64,000 nucleotides of DNA. Origin: Undibacterium hunanense. GTDB lineage: Bacteria; Pseudomonadota; Gammaproteobacteria; Burkholderiales; Burkholderiaceae_D. A program made the translations under genes and the position numbers. The notes below the pieces were generated by a model. It searched no databases, was not told the DNA's origin, and saw only the letters and a list, made by a program, of their open reading frames with translations. Positions 52,744 to 61,978 of the stretch are shown in pieces. The DNA is taken from positions 558,001 to 622,000 of the forward strand of contig NZ_JACOGF010000001.1 in the NCBI RefSeq assembly GCF_014284335.1, given 5' to 3'. Within the stretch, counting starts at the first letter, position 1. Each line of letters begins with the position of its first letter.

Positions 52744-53037
52744 GATTTCAGTGGTATGGCCCGGATATATAGCTACCTGGGGCCGAAAACAAATTAAATT
52801 CGTAAATTTACTAACAAGCTTAAAGATTAACCGTCTATTGTCGCATGATCGGCGGCATAATTCATAGAACCTGCTTTCAATTAAATAATCACAACAAAAA
52901 GCACGTTCGTTCTAATTAATGTATAGTCACTCTTCTGACGACCCCATTTTGATTCAGGCGCATATAAACGCATATAGACGTATATATACACATTCAGGCT
53001 GGCTCAAACGCAAGCCGCATAACCTCAAGGAGACACC
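52744..53037. promoter_or_regulatory. Divergent promoter region of purU and curA
   Basis: 294 bases, A+T-rich, presumably holding promoters in both directions. An A+T-rich element (TTCTAATTAATGTATAGTCAC, 52912-52930) precedes the phased repeats. A good Shine-Dalgarno (AAGGAG) lies before the curA ATG. Confidence 0.4.
52959..52988 (+). repeat. Three tandem 10-bp units upstream of curA
   Basis: CGCATATAAA, CGCATATAGA and CGTATATATA follow head to tail, ending about 50 bases before the curA ATG. The 10-bp period matches one helical turn. Confidence 0.7.
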
Positions 53038-54063
53038 ATGAGCACACTCAGCAACCAGCAATACCGCCTCGCAGCCCGCCCCGTCGGCAACCCCAAGCAT
53101 AGTGACTGGAACTTCACCACAGAGACCGTACGCGATATCACCGACGGTGAAATTGTCGTACAAACCATTTATATCTCGCTGGACCCTGCCATGCGTGGCT
53201 GGATGAATGAAGGCAAATCCTATATCCGCCCGGTCGCCATCAATGAAGTCATGCGCGCTGGCGGCATAGGCAAAGTGGTGGCATCCAAGTCCCCAAAATT
53301 TGCGGTTGGTGATTATGTGTCTGGTGGTACTGGTGTGCAGCAATACTGGGTAGGTGCTGCCGATGACAAAACAGCTGGCTTTTATAAGGTCAGCCCTAAA
53401 CTGGCCCCTTTGCCAAAATTCATGAATGCGCTGGGCATGCCTGGCATGACGGCCTATTTCGGCCTGCTGGATGTCGGTCAGCCCAAGGCTGGTGAAACAG
53501 TCGTGGTATCTGGTGCAGCTGGTGCGGTGGGCCAGACCGTAGGCCAGGTCGCCAAACAAAAGGGTTGCCGCGTCGTCGGTATCGCCGGTGGCAAGGACAA
53601 ATGCGATTTCGTCGTCAATGAACTGGGCTTTGATGCCTGCATCGATTACAAATCCGGCTCAGTCAAAGATGGCTTGAAAGAACATTGCCCGAATGGTGTT
53701 GATGTCTATTTTGATAATGTCGGCGGCGATATCCTCGATACCGTACTGACACGTATCAATTTAAAGGCACGTATCATCATCTGTGGTGCCATTTCCCAGT
53801 ACAACAACACGACGCCAGTCAAAGGCCCTGCCAATTACCTGTCGCTGCTGGTCAACCGCGCCCGCATGGAAGGTATAGTCGTCTTTGATTACGCCGCCCG
53901 CTATGGCGATGCCGTTACCGAGATGAGCAAATGGATGGCCGAAGGCAAATTCCACACGCGCGAAGATATCGTCAAGGGTCTGGAAACCTTCCCCGATACA
54001 TTGATGATGCTGTTTGAAGGCAAGAACTTTGGCAAACTGATTTTGCAGGTCAGCGAAGAGTAA
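53038..54063 (+). CDS. curA: NADP-dependent oxidoreductase, CurA / prostaglandin reductase family
   Basis: A 341-residue zinc-independent MDR-family reductase. The N-terminal pattern (NQQYRLAARPVGNPKHSDWN) and the acceptor region (VQTIYISLDPAMRGWMNE) are typical. The NADP motif VVVSGAAGAVGQTVGQVAK is near residue 158, and GVDVYFDNVGGDILD follows. Curcumin/alkenal double-bond reductases of this family use NADPH; the native substrate is unknown. It stands alone, with its own terminator. Confidence 0.92.
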   Translation: MSTLSNQQYRLAARPVGNPKHSDWNFTTETVRDITDGEIVVQTIYISLDPAMRGWMNEGKSYIRPVAINEVMRAGGIGKVVASKSPKFAVGDYVSGGTGVQQYWVGAADDKTAGFYKVSPKLAPLPKFMNALGMPGMTAYFGLLDVGQPKAGETVVVSGAAGAVGQTVGQVAKQKGCRVVGIAGGKDKCDFVVNELGFDACIDYKSGSVKDGLKEHCPNGVDVYFDNVGGDILDTVLTRINLKARIIICGAISQYNNTTPVKGPANYLSLLVNRARMEGIVVFDYAARYGDAVTEMSKWMAEGKFHTREDIVKGLETFPDTLMMLFEGKNFGKLILQVSEE

Positions 54064-54110
54064 GCACCCTGCTCTATCCGGCGGACATTAGCAGCACATT
54101 CGCCACAAAT

Positions 54111-54139
54111 AAAAAAGCAGTCATCATGACTGCTTTTTT
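54111..54139. terminator. Bidirectional intrinsic terminator
   Basis: Perfect 13-bp stem with a 3-nt loop (54111-54123 and 54127-54139), A6/T6 flanks, between curA and the convergent hyi. Confidence 0.92.
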
Positions 54140-54172
54140 ATTTCTTGCCGCTTTTGTGCTTCTATACCAGCA

Positions 54173-54967
54173 TCACTTCAGCCAGGGTTTTAACCAGGAC
54201 AAGCCTTCCGACGTACCTGCACGTGGCCGGTATTCACAACCTATCCAGCCTTCATAGCCGAGTTCATCGAGCAAGCCAAACAAATAAGGGTAATTGACTT
54301 CACTCTGCTGATCCGGCTCGTGCCGGTCTGGCACGCCGGCGATCTGTACATGGCCAATACCGGCATGCTGGCGCGACATGTCGCGACGCAGCTTGGTGGC
54401 GACATCGCCTTCGACTATCTGGCAATGGTAAATATCAAACTGCACACGCAGGTTCTCCACCCCGATTTCCTGGCAGATTTCTTGTGCTTCATCTTGCCGG
54501 TTTAAAAAATAGCCGGGTATGTCGCGGGTATTGATGGGTTCAATCACGATGGTGATGTTATCTCTGGATGCCAGCAAGGCTGCATACGCCAGGTTGCGCA
54601 GATACACGGCGCGATGTTTTTCCCTGTCTTGTTCTGGCTGTATCAACCCGGCCATCACATGCAGCGTACGATTGCCCAAAGCACGGGCATACTCCAGCGC
54701 CTGATCCAGACCAAGCTTGAATTCTTCTTCCCGCCCTGGTATCGAAGCCATGCCACGCTCGCCCGCAGCCCAGTTGCCAGGCGGGGTATTGAACAGTACC
54801 TGCGTCAAGCCATTGTCCTGCAATAGCTTTTGCAGGTCCTGCGCCGGATAATCGTAGGGGAACAGGTATTCAACCGCAGTAAAGCCATCTTTCGCTGCAG
54901 CGGCAAAGCGCTCAGTAAAAGGCAACTCGGTATACATCATGCTGAGATTGGCAGCAAAACGTGGCAT
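54173..54967 (-). CDS. hyi: Hydroxypyruvate isomerase family protein
   Basis: A 264-residue TIM-barrel protein of the Hyi/OtnI family (hydroxypyruvate to tartronate semialdehyde, or 2-oxo-tetronate isomerase). Features: [23 protein letters not shown] at the start, [32 protein letters not shown] with metal-ligand Glu, [15 protein letters not shown] with metal Asp/His, and [18 protein letters not shown] near the end. No glyoxylate or tetronate genes are adjacent, so the substrate is uncertain. It follows the symporter gene with only 11 bases between, suggesting an operon for uptake and use of a small organic acid. Confidence 0.9.
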   Translation of the reverse strand: MPRFAANLSMMYTELPFTERFAAAAKDGFTAVEYLFPYDYPAQDLQKLLQDNGLTQVLFNTPPGNWAAGERGMASIPGREEEFKLGLDQALEYARALGNRTLHVMAGLIQPEQDREKHRAVYLRNLAYAALLASRDNITIVIEPINTRDIPGYFLNRQDEAQEICQEIGVENLRVQFDIYHCQIVEGDVATKLRRDMSRQHAGIGHVQIAGVPDRHEPDQQSEVNYPYLFGLLDELGYEGWIGCEYRPRAGTSEGLSWLKPWLK

Positions 54968-54978
54968 TTTTTGACTCC

Positions 54979-55938
54979 TTATCTTTTTGCGTAACGTTGC
55001 GCCATGACGGCACATACCATCAACTGCAATTGGTGAAACAGCATCAATGGCAATAAGACCATACCTACGGCATGGCTGGCAAATAAAACTTTGGCCATGG
55101 GCACGCCACTGGCAAGACTTTTCTTGGATCCGCAAAATACGATGGTGATCTCATCCTCTTTGCTGAAGCCAAAACGGCGACTGACAAACATGGTCAAGCC
55201 CATGATGATGGCCAGTATGACCCCGCTGATCGCCAGCAGGCTCAACAACATCAGGGGTGGCAATTGTTGCCACAAGCCCTGCACCACCGCTTCACTGAAG
55301 GCGACATACACCACCAGCAATATCGAACTCTGATCCACCATTTTCAATACGCCCGCATATTTTTCCATCCAGGCCTGCAACAGCGGCCGCACCAGTTGAC
55401 CCGCAACAAACGGCAGCAATAACTGATACACGATTTTCAGCATGGCATCGATGGACGAATGGCTTTCGCCATGCGCCACCACAACCAGACTGACCAGCAT
55501 GGGTGTAATGAAAATCCCCAGCATATTGCTGGCCGACGCACTGCACACGGCTGCCGGTACATTGCCACGCGCCACGGACGTAAATGCAATCGACGACTGC
55601 ACGGTAGATGGCAGGACACACAAAAACAGTATGCCAACATACAGCTCAGGCGTAAGCAAGAGTAGCAGCAATGGCTTCAGGCTCAGTCCTACCAGCGGGA
55701 AAACAGCAAAGGTAAAGACCATGACCAACAGATGCAAGCGCCAGTGGGTAATACCGGCCAGCACCGCCTCGCGTGACAATTTGGCGCCGTGCATAAAAAA
55801 CAGCAAGGCAATCATGCCGGTCGCCAGATGATCAAAACCGGTAGCTACAACACCTTTGGCAGGAAAAAGACTGGCCAGGGCCACAACGCAGAACAACAAC
55901 AAGGTCATGTTGTCGGGTAAAAAACGGGGTCGCTTCAT
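54979..55938 (-). CDS. Bile acid:sodium symporter family transporter (YfeH-like)
   Basis: A 319-residue membrane protein with nine or ten spans of the SBF-like family (BASS/YfeH). Typical cues: [51 protein letters not shown], the [20 protein letters not shown] crossover, [18 protein letters not shown], and [15 protein letters not shown] near the end. The start at 55938 is chosen to begin at the family N-terminus; the longer frame would read through the decamer repeats. The substrate is unknown, likely an organic anion. Confidence 0.88.
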   Translation of the reverse strand: MKRPRFLPDNMTLLLFCVVALASLFPAKGVVATGFDHLATGMIALLFFMHGAKLSREAVLAGITHWRLHLLVMVFTFAVFPLVGLSLKPLLLLLLTPELYVGILFLCVLPSTVQSSIAFTSVARGNVPAAVCSASASNMLGIFITPMLVSLVVVAHGESHSSIDAMLKIVYQLLLPFVAGQLVRPLLQAWMEKYAGVLKMVDQSSILLVVYVAFSEAVVQGLWQQLPPLMLLSLLAISGVILAIIMGLTMFVSRRFGFSKEDEITIVFCGSKKSLASGVPMAKVLFASHAVGMVLLPLMLFHQLQLMVCAVMAQRYAKR

Positions 55939-56020
55939 GATGGATGCGAAAATTCGAGTTAGAGGTTTAAGTTGGATGCCTTGATTGTACTTGAATAATG
56001 CATGCCGCCATTGCAGCATG

Positions 56021-56080
56021 GTGCCAGACGGTGCCACATGGTGCCACATGGTGCCAGATGGTACCGCATGGCGACAGATA
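56021..56080. repeat. Degenerate 10-bp tandem repeat between symporter and GNAT genes
   Basis: Six head-to-tail decamers: GTGCCAGACG, GTGCCACATG, GTGCCACATG, GTGCCAGATG, GTACCGCATG, GCGACAGATA, with a possible diverged unit on each side. The array lies in the divergent promoter region, about 80 bases before the symporter start and 130 before the GNAT start. Confidence 0.85.
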
Positions 56081-56213
56081 GTGAACAGCGCCAACAAGAC
56101 ACTGCCGATTGCATTTACCCGGCTTGACGATACAATAAGCACCCACCCTGATGTCTGCCTTGCAATATAGAAAACAAGACAGAAAACACAGTCCCAGAAC
56201 CTGATAAAAAATT

Positions 56214-56651
56214 ATGCCCAATTCCCTGCATTTCCGACCAGCTACTGCTGATGATGTCAGCACCATGATGCGCATACGTCTGGAAGTAAAAGAAAATACC
56301 CTATCCAATCCCAACATCATCACACGCCAGATGTGCCTTGACTATCTGGATACGCTGGGTCGTGGCTGGGTGGCAGAACTGGATGGTGAAATCCAGGGCT
56401 TTTCTTATGCCGCCCACGGAGACAGCAGCATCTGGGCCTTATTCATCTCGCCCGAACATGAGGGCAAGGGCATGGGTAAAGTCTTGCTGAAACTGGCAGT
56501 CGATTACCTGTTTGAATTGGGTAATGACGAAGTCAAACTGGGTACCAGCCCCAACACCCGCGCCGACCGCTTTTATGCGGCCCAGGGATGGAAGCGGGGT
56601 GAAATGAAGAGTGCGACCGAAGTCGCGTATACATTAAGCAAGCGCCTTTAA
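56214..56651 (+). CDS. GNAT family N-acetyltransferase
   Basis: A 145-residue acetyltransferase. The RPATADDVSTMMRIRLEVKEN N-terminal strand-helix pattern, a central ALFISPEHEGKGMGKVLLKLAV with the acetyl-CoA P-loop (hxGxGxG/A), and the end segment RADRFYAAQGWKRGEMK are characteristic. The acceptor is unknown. Runs away from the symporter gene. Confidence 0.88.
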   Translation: MPNSLHFRPATADDVSTMMRIRLEVKENTLSNPNIITRQMCLDYLDTLGRGWVAELDGEIQGFSYAAHGDSSIWALFISPEHEGKGMGKVLLKLAVDYLFELGNDEVKLGTSPNTRADRFYAAQGWKRGEMKSATEVAYTLSKRL

Positions 56652-56667
56652 GTCCCGGCAAACAGCA

Positions 56668-57147
56668 TCAACCAGAAGTAGCTGGAACCACAGCCGGGAC
56701 CACAGCCGGCACTACCGCCGGCAGATAGATATCGCAAAACTCCGCTGGCATGCGGCGTGCACGGCCACTGCTCAATTCTATGCAGACCAGGTCCCAGCGC
56801 CCCCTTAATACAGTAGCGCCGTCGCTATCGCGTATCAATTGAAAGCGCCGGTCCATGGTAAGTTTGCCATCGCTGGCAAACAGCCAGGTGGCCAGCGTCA
56901 GGGATTCGCCCAGCAGGGTTGGCAATACATAATCATATTCCCCACGCCGTATCGCCATGGCCCGGTCCAGTCTGTGATAATCGGTCAGGTTCAGGCCAAG
57001 AGCTTCTGAATGCCCCCATGCGACTTCTTCACACCAACGTACATACACGGCATTGTTGGTGTGATTCAAACCGTCGATGTCACTATCCTGCGGTGTAACA
57101 GGCCGCGTGAATGGCTGCGGATAATCCCAAATCATTACATCACTCAT
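56668..57147 (-). CDS. Acyl-CoA thioesterase (4HBT/YbgC-like hotdog fold)
   Basis: A 159-residue hotdog thioesterase with the catalytic Asp region TPQDSDIDGLNHTNNAVYVRWCEEVAWGHSE and the following helix, then a second strand set with RRGEYDYVLPTLLGE and TMDRRFQLIRDSDGATVLRGRWDLVCIE. The C-terminus ends in three copies of PAVV encoded by 12-bp DNA repeats (56683-56721), probably replication slippage. The likely role is hydrolysis of an acyl-CoA or acyl-ACP; the physiological substrate is unknown. Confidence 0.85.
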   Translation of the reverse strand: MSDVMIWDYPQPFTRPVTPQDSDIDGLNHTNNAVYVRWCEEVAWGHSEALGLNLTDYHRLDRAMAIRRGEYDYVLPTLLGESLTLATWLFASDGKLTMDRRFQLIRDSDGATVLRGRWDLVCIELSSGRARRMPAEFCDIYLPAVVPAVVPAVVPATSG

Positions 57148-57203
57148 ATATATAGATAGAGATACAGAGAAAATAAAAAAAACCGATATCTAAACCAGGG
57201 AGA

Positions 57204-58691
57204 TCACAAGCCCAGTTCTTGCCAGATCTGGTCCACCTTCGCCTTCACTTCTGGCGTCATTTGTATGGTGGTACCCCATTCACGACTGGTTTCGCCCGGC
57301 CATTTATTGGTTGCGTCTATGCCCATCTTGCTGCCCAGGCCACTGACTGGCGAGGCAAAATCGAGGTAATCGATAGGCGTATTATCTACCAGCGTGGTAT
57401 CACGCAAGGGGTCAACACGGGTGGTAATTGCCCAGATGACTTCTTTCCAGTCACGGATATTGACATCGTCATCGACTACCACGATGAACTTGGTATACAT
57501 GAACTGACGTAAAAAGCTCCAGACACCAAACATCACGCGCTTGGCATGGCCGGCATAAGCTTTTTTCATCTGTACCACGGCCATGCGGTAGCTGCAGCCT
57601 TCCGGTGGCAAATAGAAATCCGTGATTTCGCTGAACTGCTTCTGCAGCAAAGGAATGAAGACTTCATTCAGGGCCACACCCAGCACCGCCGGTTCATCTG
57701 GCGGCTTGCCTGTATACGTAGAGTGATAAATCGGATCACGCCGCATGGTAATGCGGTCTATAGTAAACACGGGGAACCAGTCCTGCTCATTGTAATAGCC
57801 GGTATGGTCGCCATACGGGCCTTCCAACGCATGTTCATAGCCAGTGGGATGATTGGCATCCGGATAGATATGCCCTTCCAGCACAATTTCTGCGGATGCC
57901 GGCACACGCAACTCGCTACCTATGGCTTTGACCAGCTCGGTACGGCTGCCACGCAAGAGACCGGCGAACTGGTATTCAGACAAACTGTCTGGCACCGGCG
58001 TCACCGCACCTAATATAGTAGCCGGATCGGCACCCAGGGCAACCGCGATGGGATAAGGCTGCCCCTTATTGACGATGCCATGCTCACGAAAATCCAGTGC
58101 ACCGCCGCGATGGGCAAGCCAGCGCATGATGACTTTATTACGTCCCAATACCTGCTGCCTGTATATACCCAGATTTTGACGTTTCTTATTAGGACCTTTA
58201 GTAATGACCAGACCCCATGTAATCAAGGGCGCGATATCGCCAGGCCAGCAATGCTGTATCGGCAAGCGCGCAAGATCAACATCATTGCCTTCCCAGACAA
58301 TTTCCTGGCATTTGGCACCGCGCAATTCTTTCGGCGACATGTCCCAGACTGCTTTGACCAGTGAACCCAGACCCAGTATTTCCTTGAAACCTTTGGGTGG
58401 TTCCGGCTCTTTCAGGGCAGACAGCACATGCCCTATCTGGCGCAATTCACTCAGGTTTTCTGCCCCCATGCCAAGGGCAACGCGGCGCGTGGTACCAAAC
58501 AGATTGCCCAGCACTGGTATGGTATGGCCAGTTGGTTTGCTGAATAAAAGAGCAGGGCCTTCTGCCCGCAAAGTGCGGTCGCAAATTTCTGTCATCTCCA
58601 AGTAAGGTGAAACTGGCAAATCGACCCGCTTAAGTTCGTTTTTTTCTTGCAATTGAGAAATAAAATCTCTCAAATCAGAATATTTCATCAT
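57204..58691 (-). CDS. ubiD: 4-hydroxy-3-polyprenylbenzoate decarboxylase
   Basis: A 495-residue prenylated-FMN-dependent decarboxylase of ubiquinone synthesis. Conserved parts: [23 protein letters not shown] start, the prFMN/Mn region [25 protein letters not shown]...[14 protein letters not shown], the Glu in [11 protein letters not shown], and [16 protein letters not shown]. The partner prenyltransferase UbiX is not in this window. A second ATG (58688) directly follows the first. Confidence 0.96.
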   Translation of the reverse strand: MMKYSDLRDFISQLQEKNELKRVDLPVSPYLEMTEICDRTLRAEGPALLFSKPTGHTIPVLGNLFGTTRRVALGMGAENLSELRQIGHVLSALKEPEPPKGFKEILGLGSLVKAVWDMSPKELRGAKCQEIVWEGNDVDLARLPIQHCWPGDIAPLITWGLVITKGPNKKRQNLGIYRQQVLGRNKVIMRWLAHRGGALDFREHGIVNKGQPYPIAVALGADPATILGAVTPVPDSLSEYQFAGLLRGSRTELVKAIGSELRVPASAEIVLEGHIYPDANHPTGYEHALEGPYGDHTGYYNEQDWFPVFTIDRITMRRDPIYHSTYTGKPPDEPAVLGVALNEVFIPLLQKQFSEITDFYLPPEGCSYRMAVVQMKKAYAGHAKRVMFGVWSFLRQFMYTKFIVVVDDDVNIRDWKEVIWAITTRVDPLRDTTLVDNTPIDYLDFASPVSGLGSKMGIDATNKWPGETSREWGTTIQMTPEVKAKVDQIWQELGL

Positions 58692-58821
58692 TTTTCGCTT
58701 TTTTGTATCTCTACACTAGGAACACTAGCATTTTCGGCCAAGTGCTTGATTTTATTGAACTTTGCTGCGATGCAGCACATTTCATCAGACATAAAAGTAA
58801 TTAAAATTCATTTTGATAGTG

Positions 58822-58850
58822 TTGACTTGATATAAAACCGCCCCTACAAT
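58822..58850 (+). promoter_or_regulatory. Strong predicted sigma-70 promoter
   Basis: TTGACT (58822-58827), 17-base spacer, TACAAT (58845-58850). It is the best promoter match in the window and lies about 330 bases before the only downstream gene, the lytic transglycosylase. Confidence 0.75.
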
Positions 58851-58856
58851 TCGCCC

Positions 58857-59176
58857 AACTTGATGAAGAGGTTAATGACTTCCGCCACTTTCAATACGAA
58901 GAAAGTTTCGCCAAACGGTAACATCATTCAAGGGGATCGGGCCCCACATAACATTGTAAGGATTGTTTTCAAAAGGCGTCTGCCTTATCCCGAAAATAGT
59001 TGTTTGTCACTGGACACACCATGAACAGGTCCGACTGACCTGATTTGACAAACGGCTCCGGCGTCTTGCGATCACGCACTGTGACGAAGACGATGTTTCT
59101 GATTCGCGGTAGTAAGTAATTCACGTTTGGCTTTTAAGTAAGTTGAATGACGCATCGCGGAGATTCAGGAGGTAAC
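58857..59176 (+). ncRNA. Candidate structured leader or small RNA upstream of the lytic transglycosylase
   Basis: Starting just after the strong promoter, about 320 nt run to the next start codon without a reading frame of note. Several good helices can be drawn. CGAA/TTCG (58897-58910) and GGGG-6-CCCC (58932-58945) form small hairpins. An 8-bp stem GTTTGTCA/TGACAAAC (59002-59009 with 59046-59053) encloses a 6-bp hairpin CAGGTC-CGACT-GACCTG (59026-59042). A 12-bp bulged hairpin (59062-59092, CGTCTT...AAGACG over TCAC/GTGA) follows. It may be a regulatory leader or a separate small RNA such as 6S-like RNA; I cannot match it to a family by eye. The end is unknown. Confidence 0.4.
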
Positions 59177-60100
59177 ATGTTTCAACGTTTTATTTTAGCA
59201 GTACAAAGAAGCAGTATCGCTTCCACAGACAAGCGTCAGACGCTTTCTCTGGTAGCACGTGACACAACAAATGGTTTTATCACTATCGTTCGCCAATTGT
59301 TTATGATGTCTGGCGTTATTGCCATGACAGTATTGGCGATGATGTTTATCAAACCGGAACTGACTGACAAATTCAAAGATCTGTCCCCTTACGCAGAAGC
59401 GGAAGAGGCAGCAGTTGCACCGGTACCGGCTCCTAATATTGCCGCCCTGATGCATGAACCAGGCAAGGCAGCAGGCAGCCCTTACCAACAAGCCGGGATG
59501 TCTGAAGAAGACTCCAAAATGCTGGGCAGCCAACGTCAGCAACAATGGGTCACCAACTGGCTGGCAAAACGCTATCGCATAGCCAACGATGCCACCAATA
59601 TGCTGGTATCTGCCGCTTATCTGACAGCCAAGGAAATCAAGCTTGATCCTTTGCTGATTCTGTCTGTTATGGCGATAGAATCCGGTCTGAATCCGTTTGC
59701 GGAAAGCCCGGTCGGCGCACAGGGTCTGATGCAGGTCATGTCCAAGGTTCACCATGACAAGTTCCAGGAAATGGGTGGCGTCAAAGCAGCCCTGAATCCA
59801 GTTGCCAATATCAAGGTCGGCGCTTTGATCCTGAAAGACTATGTCACCCGTGCCGGTTCTGTCGAAGCGGGGCTGAAGATGTATGTCGGCGCTGCCGATG
59901 CAGAAAATGACTCTGGCTATGGTTCTCGCGTCCTGACTGAGTACAAACGTCTGAAAGACGTTTCTGCTGGCAAGAACGTACCTACCGTGTTCAACGCACC
60001 GGCTCCTGTAGCCCGTCCGATTGAAGCTATTGCCAAACCGGAAGCAACAGAAATCAAGGCACCTGTGGAAGCGAAAAAAGACCAGGTCGCCACGCTGTAA
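59177..60100 (+). CDS. Lytic transglycosylase with SLT domain
   Basis: A 307-residue peptidoglycan lytic transglycosylase of the SLT (Slt70 C-terminal) type. One membrane anchor (43-58) is followed by a disordered linker, then a catalytic domain with Glu168 in LSVMAIESGLNPFAESPVGA and the AQGLMQVMSKVHHDKF segment. The C-terminal end (about 265-307) is Ala/Pro/Lys-rich. A perfect AGGAGGT precedes the ATG at 59177; an earlier in-frame ATG (59147) without such a site was set aside. Acts in the periplasm, anchored to the inner membrane. Confidence 0.92.
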   Translation: MFQRFILAVQRSSIASTDKRQTLSLVARDTTNGFITIVRQLFMMSGVIAMTVLAMMFIKPELTDKFKDLSPYAEAEEAAVAPVPAPNIAALMHEPGKAAGSPYQQAGMSEEDSKMLGSQRQQQWVTNWLAKRYRIANDATNMLVSAAYLTAKEIKLDPLLILSVMAIESGLNPFAESPVGAQGLMQVMSKVHHDKFQEMGGVKAALNPVANIKVGALILKDYVTRAGSVEAGLKMYVGAADAENDSGYGSRVLTEYKRLKDVSAGKNVPTVFNAPAPVARPIEAIAKPEATEIKAPVEAKKDQVATL

Positions 60101-60140
60101 TCCAGACAGGATTTATTGCAGCACACCTCTTCAAGTATAA

Positions 60141-60176
60141 AAATGCCGTCAGCGTGAAAATGCTGGCGGCATTTTT
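60141..60176 (+). terminator. Intrinsic terminator of the lytic transglycosylase gene
   Basis: 13-bp stem with one G-U pair (60141-60153 with 60162-60174, AAATGCC/GGCATTT ends), T-rich tail. Confidence 0.85.
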
Positions 60177-60196
60177 ATTTGGCTATCCGCCCTGCG

Positions 60197-61363
60197 CTAC
60201 TTCCTGACCAGGAATTTCTTCAGGCGCGCGACGGCTTCCTGCAGGTTTTCCAAAGAATTGGCATACGAAATTCTGACATGGGTATGCGCCGTCGCCGGAC
60301 CAAAATCCAGGCCGGGCACAATCACCACCCCTGCCTCATTCAGCGCCTGACGTGCAAATGCATCTGCGTCATCTGAAAACGCCGAACAATCAGCATATAC
60401 ATAGAACGCGCCGTCAGGGGTAACCGGCACACCAAAGCCCAGTTCACGCAAGGCGGGCACGATATAGTCGCGCCTGCGCTTGAATTCTGCCTTGCGTTCT
60501 TCATAGATAGCGATGGTGGCTGGTTCAAAACAGGCCAGTGCTGCATATTGCGCCACCGATGAAGGGCAGATGAACAGGTTCTGTGCGAGCTTTTCCAATT
60601 GCGGCACGATTCTTTCCGGCACCACCAGCCAGCCCAGACGCCAGCCTGTCATATTGAAGTACTTGCTGAAGCTGTTGATGACTACGACATCATCATCGAG
60701 TGACAGGGCAGAAAACGGCGCGTCGTCATAGGACAGGCGCTGGTAGATTTCATCAACGATGGTAAAACCACCCAGTTCCTTGACGCTTGCCACGATTTTC
60801 TTCAGTTCAGCATGTTCAATCGAGGTGCCGGTAGGATTCGACGGTGATGCCAGCAAGACACCGCTGCTTTGCGCATCCCAATGCTGGCGTACGATGGCTT
60901 CCGTCAACTGAAAGCGATGTGCGGCACCACTGGCGATTAATTTGGCCTTGCCTTCAAAGGCCGCCACGAAATGGCGATTGCAGGGATAGCAGGGATCAGG
61001 CATCAACACTTCCCTGCCCGGCTCGACCAGGGCAGCACATGCCAGCAACAAGGCGGCAGAGGCACCGGCAGTCACAATAATACGGCTGGCCGGCACCTGT
61101 ATGCCATAGTTACGCAGGTAATCATCGGCAATAGCCTGGCGCAGCGCTGGCAAACCCAGTGCCGATGTATATTGCAAACGGCCATCGGCCATGGCCCTGG
61201 TGGCGGCATCGATGACAGGCTGCGGTGCAGTAAAGTCTGGCTCGCCTATCCCCATATGGATGAGGTGACGCCCCTGGGCTTCCAGCGCCGCTGCCATCTT
61301 CATGAGTTCCATCACATGGAAAGGGGCAATATTGTCGAGTCTGGAGGCAAGATGATTGTGCAT
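60197..61363 (-). CDS. PLP-dependent class I/II aminotransferase
   Basis: A 388-residue fold-type I aminotransferase. The start MHNHLASRLDNIAPFHVMELM is followed by HMGIGEPDFTAP, SPSNPTGTSI with the Asn, and the PLP Lys in VINSFSKYFNMTGWRLGWLV (about residue 230). ADCSAFSDDADAF and HVRISYANSLENLQEAV (with the substrate-binding Arg) complete the C-terminal domain. Related to aspartate/aromatic and alanine transaminases such as AspC and AlaA; substrate unknown. Runs alone, facing the lytic transglycosylase gene. Confidence 0.9.
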   Translation of the reverse strand: MHNHLASRLDNIAPFHVMELMKMAAALEAQGRHLIHMGIGEPDFTAPQPVIDAATRAMADGRLQYTSALGLPALRQAIADDYLRNYGIQVPASRIIVTAGASAALLLACAALVEPGREVLMPDPCYPCNRHFVAAFEGKAKLIASGAAHRFQLTEAIVRQHWDAQSSGVLLASPSNPTGTSIEHAELKKIVASVKELGGFTIVDEIYQRLSYDDAPFSALSLDDDVVVINSFSKYFNMTGWRLGWLVVPERIVPQLEKLAQNLFICPSSVAQYAALACFEPATIAIYEERKAEFKRRRDYIVPALRELGFGVPVTPDGAFYVYADCSAFSDDADAFARQALNEAGVVIVPGLDFGPATAHTHVRISYANSLENLQEAVARLKKFLVRK

Positions 61364-61401
61364 GCAGTATCCTGAAAAAAACTTGTTGGTGCTGTATTTA
61401 T

Positions 61402-61436
61402 AAAAAAACCGTCTTATTCTTGAAGAAATAAGACGG
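61402..61436 (-). terminator. Intrinsic terminator of the ribB-ribH-nusB run
   Basis: 10-bp stem (CCGTCTTATT 61409-61418 with AATAAGACGG 61427-61436). Read on the minus strand it is followed by seven U residues. Lies between nusB and the aminotransferase gene. Confidence 0.85.
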
Positions 61437-61466
61437 CATTCACTCTATACGATAGTGCTTTCGCGC

Positions 61467-61931
61467 TTATTTGCCGGCAGCAACCTCGGCAGCGCGCAAT
61501 TTGGAGGCCAGTTTGTCCAGCACGCCATTCACATATTTATGACCATCCAGGCCGCCAAATGATTTGGTCAGCTCTACCGCTTCATTGATGACAACGCGAT
61601 AAGGGATTTCAATATGATTCTTGAGCTCGTAAGCACCAATCAGCAAAGCGGCGTGTTCTATCGGTGACAGTTCGGCAATGCTGCGGTCAATAAGGGGAGC
61701 GATTTCTTCACGCAGGGCGATGGATTGCTTGATCGCGCCGTGCAGCAGAGAATCAAAATGCTCTCTGTCAGCCTTGTCAAAACCGTGGGCTTCACGGATG
61801 TGGGCTTCAATCGAACCCGAATCTTCATTGTTCAACAACCATTGATACAGGCCTTGCAAGGCAAATTCGCGCGCACGGTGACGTGGCGAGCGGGTTTTGC
61901 TTGGATTGGCATGTTGGGATTTATTATTCAT
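61467..61931 (-). CDS. nusB: Transcription antitermination protein NusB
   Basis: A 154-residue all-helical protein that with NusE binds boxA RNA in rRNA antitermination. [69 protein letters not shown] and [12 protein letters not shown] are the conserved helices. Follows ribH as in many proteobacteria. Confidence 0.97.
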   Translation of the reverse strand: MNNKSQHANPSKTRSPRHRAREFALQGLYQWLLNNEDSGSIEAHIREAHGFDKADREHFDSLLHGAIKQSIALREEIAPLIDRSIAELSPIEHAALLIGAYELKNHIEIPYRVVINEAVELTKSFGGLDGHKYVNGVLDKLASKLRAAEVAAGK

Positions 61932-61978
61932 ATCTTCTCTTACATTTTTTAAAGCTGGGGTGATCGTCGCAAGAACGA

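Noticed and set aside
56021-56080. CRISPR-like array
   Set aside because: Repeat units are 10 bp without spacers and there are no cas genes; it is a simple tandem repeat.
58857-59176. 6S RNA
   Set aside because: Size would fit, but I could not draw the long closing helix and central bubble of 6S RNA; kept only as an unassigned structured RNA.
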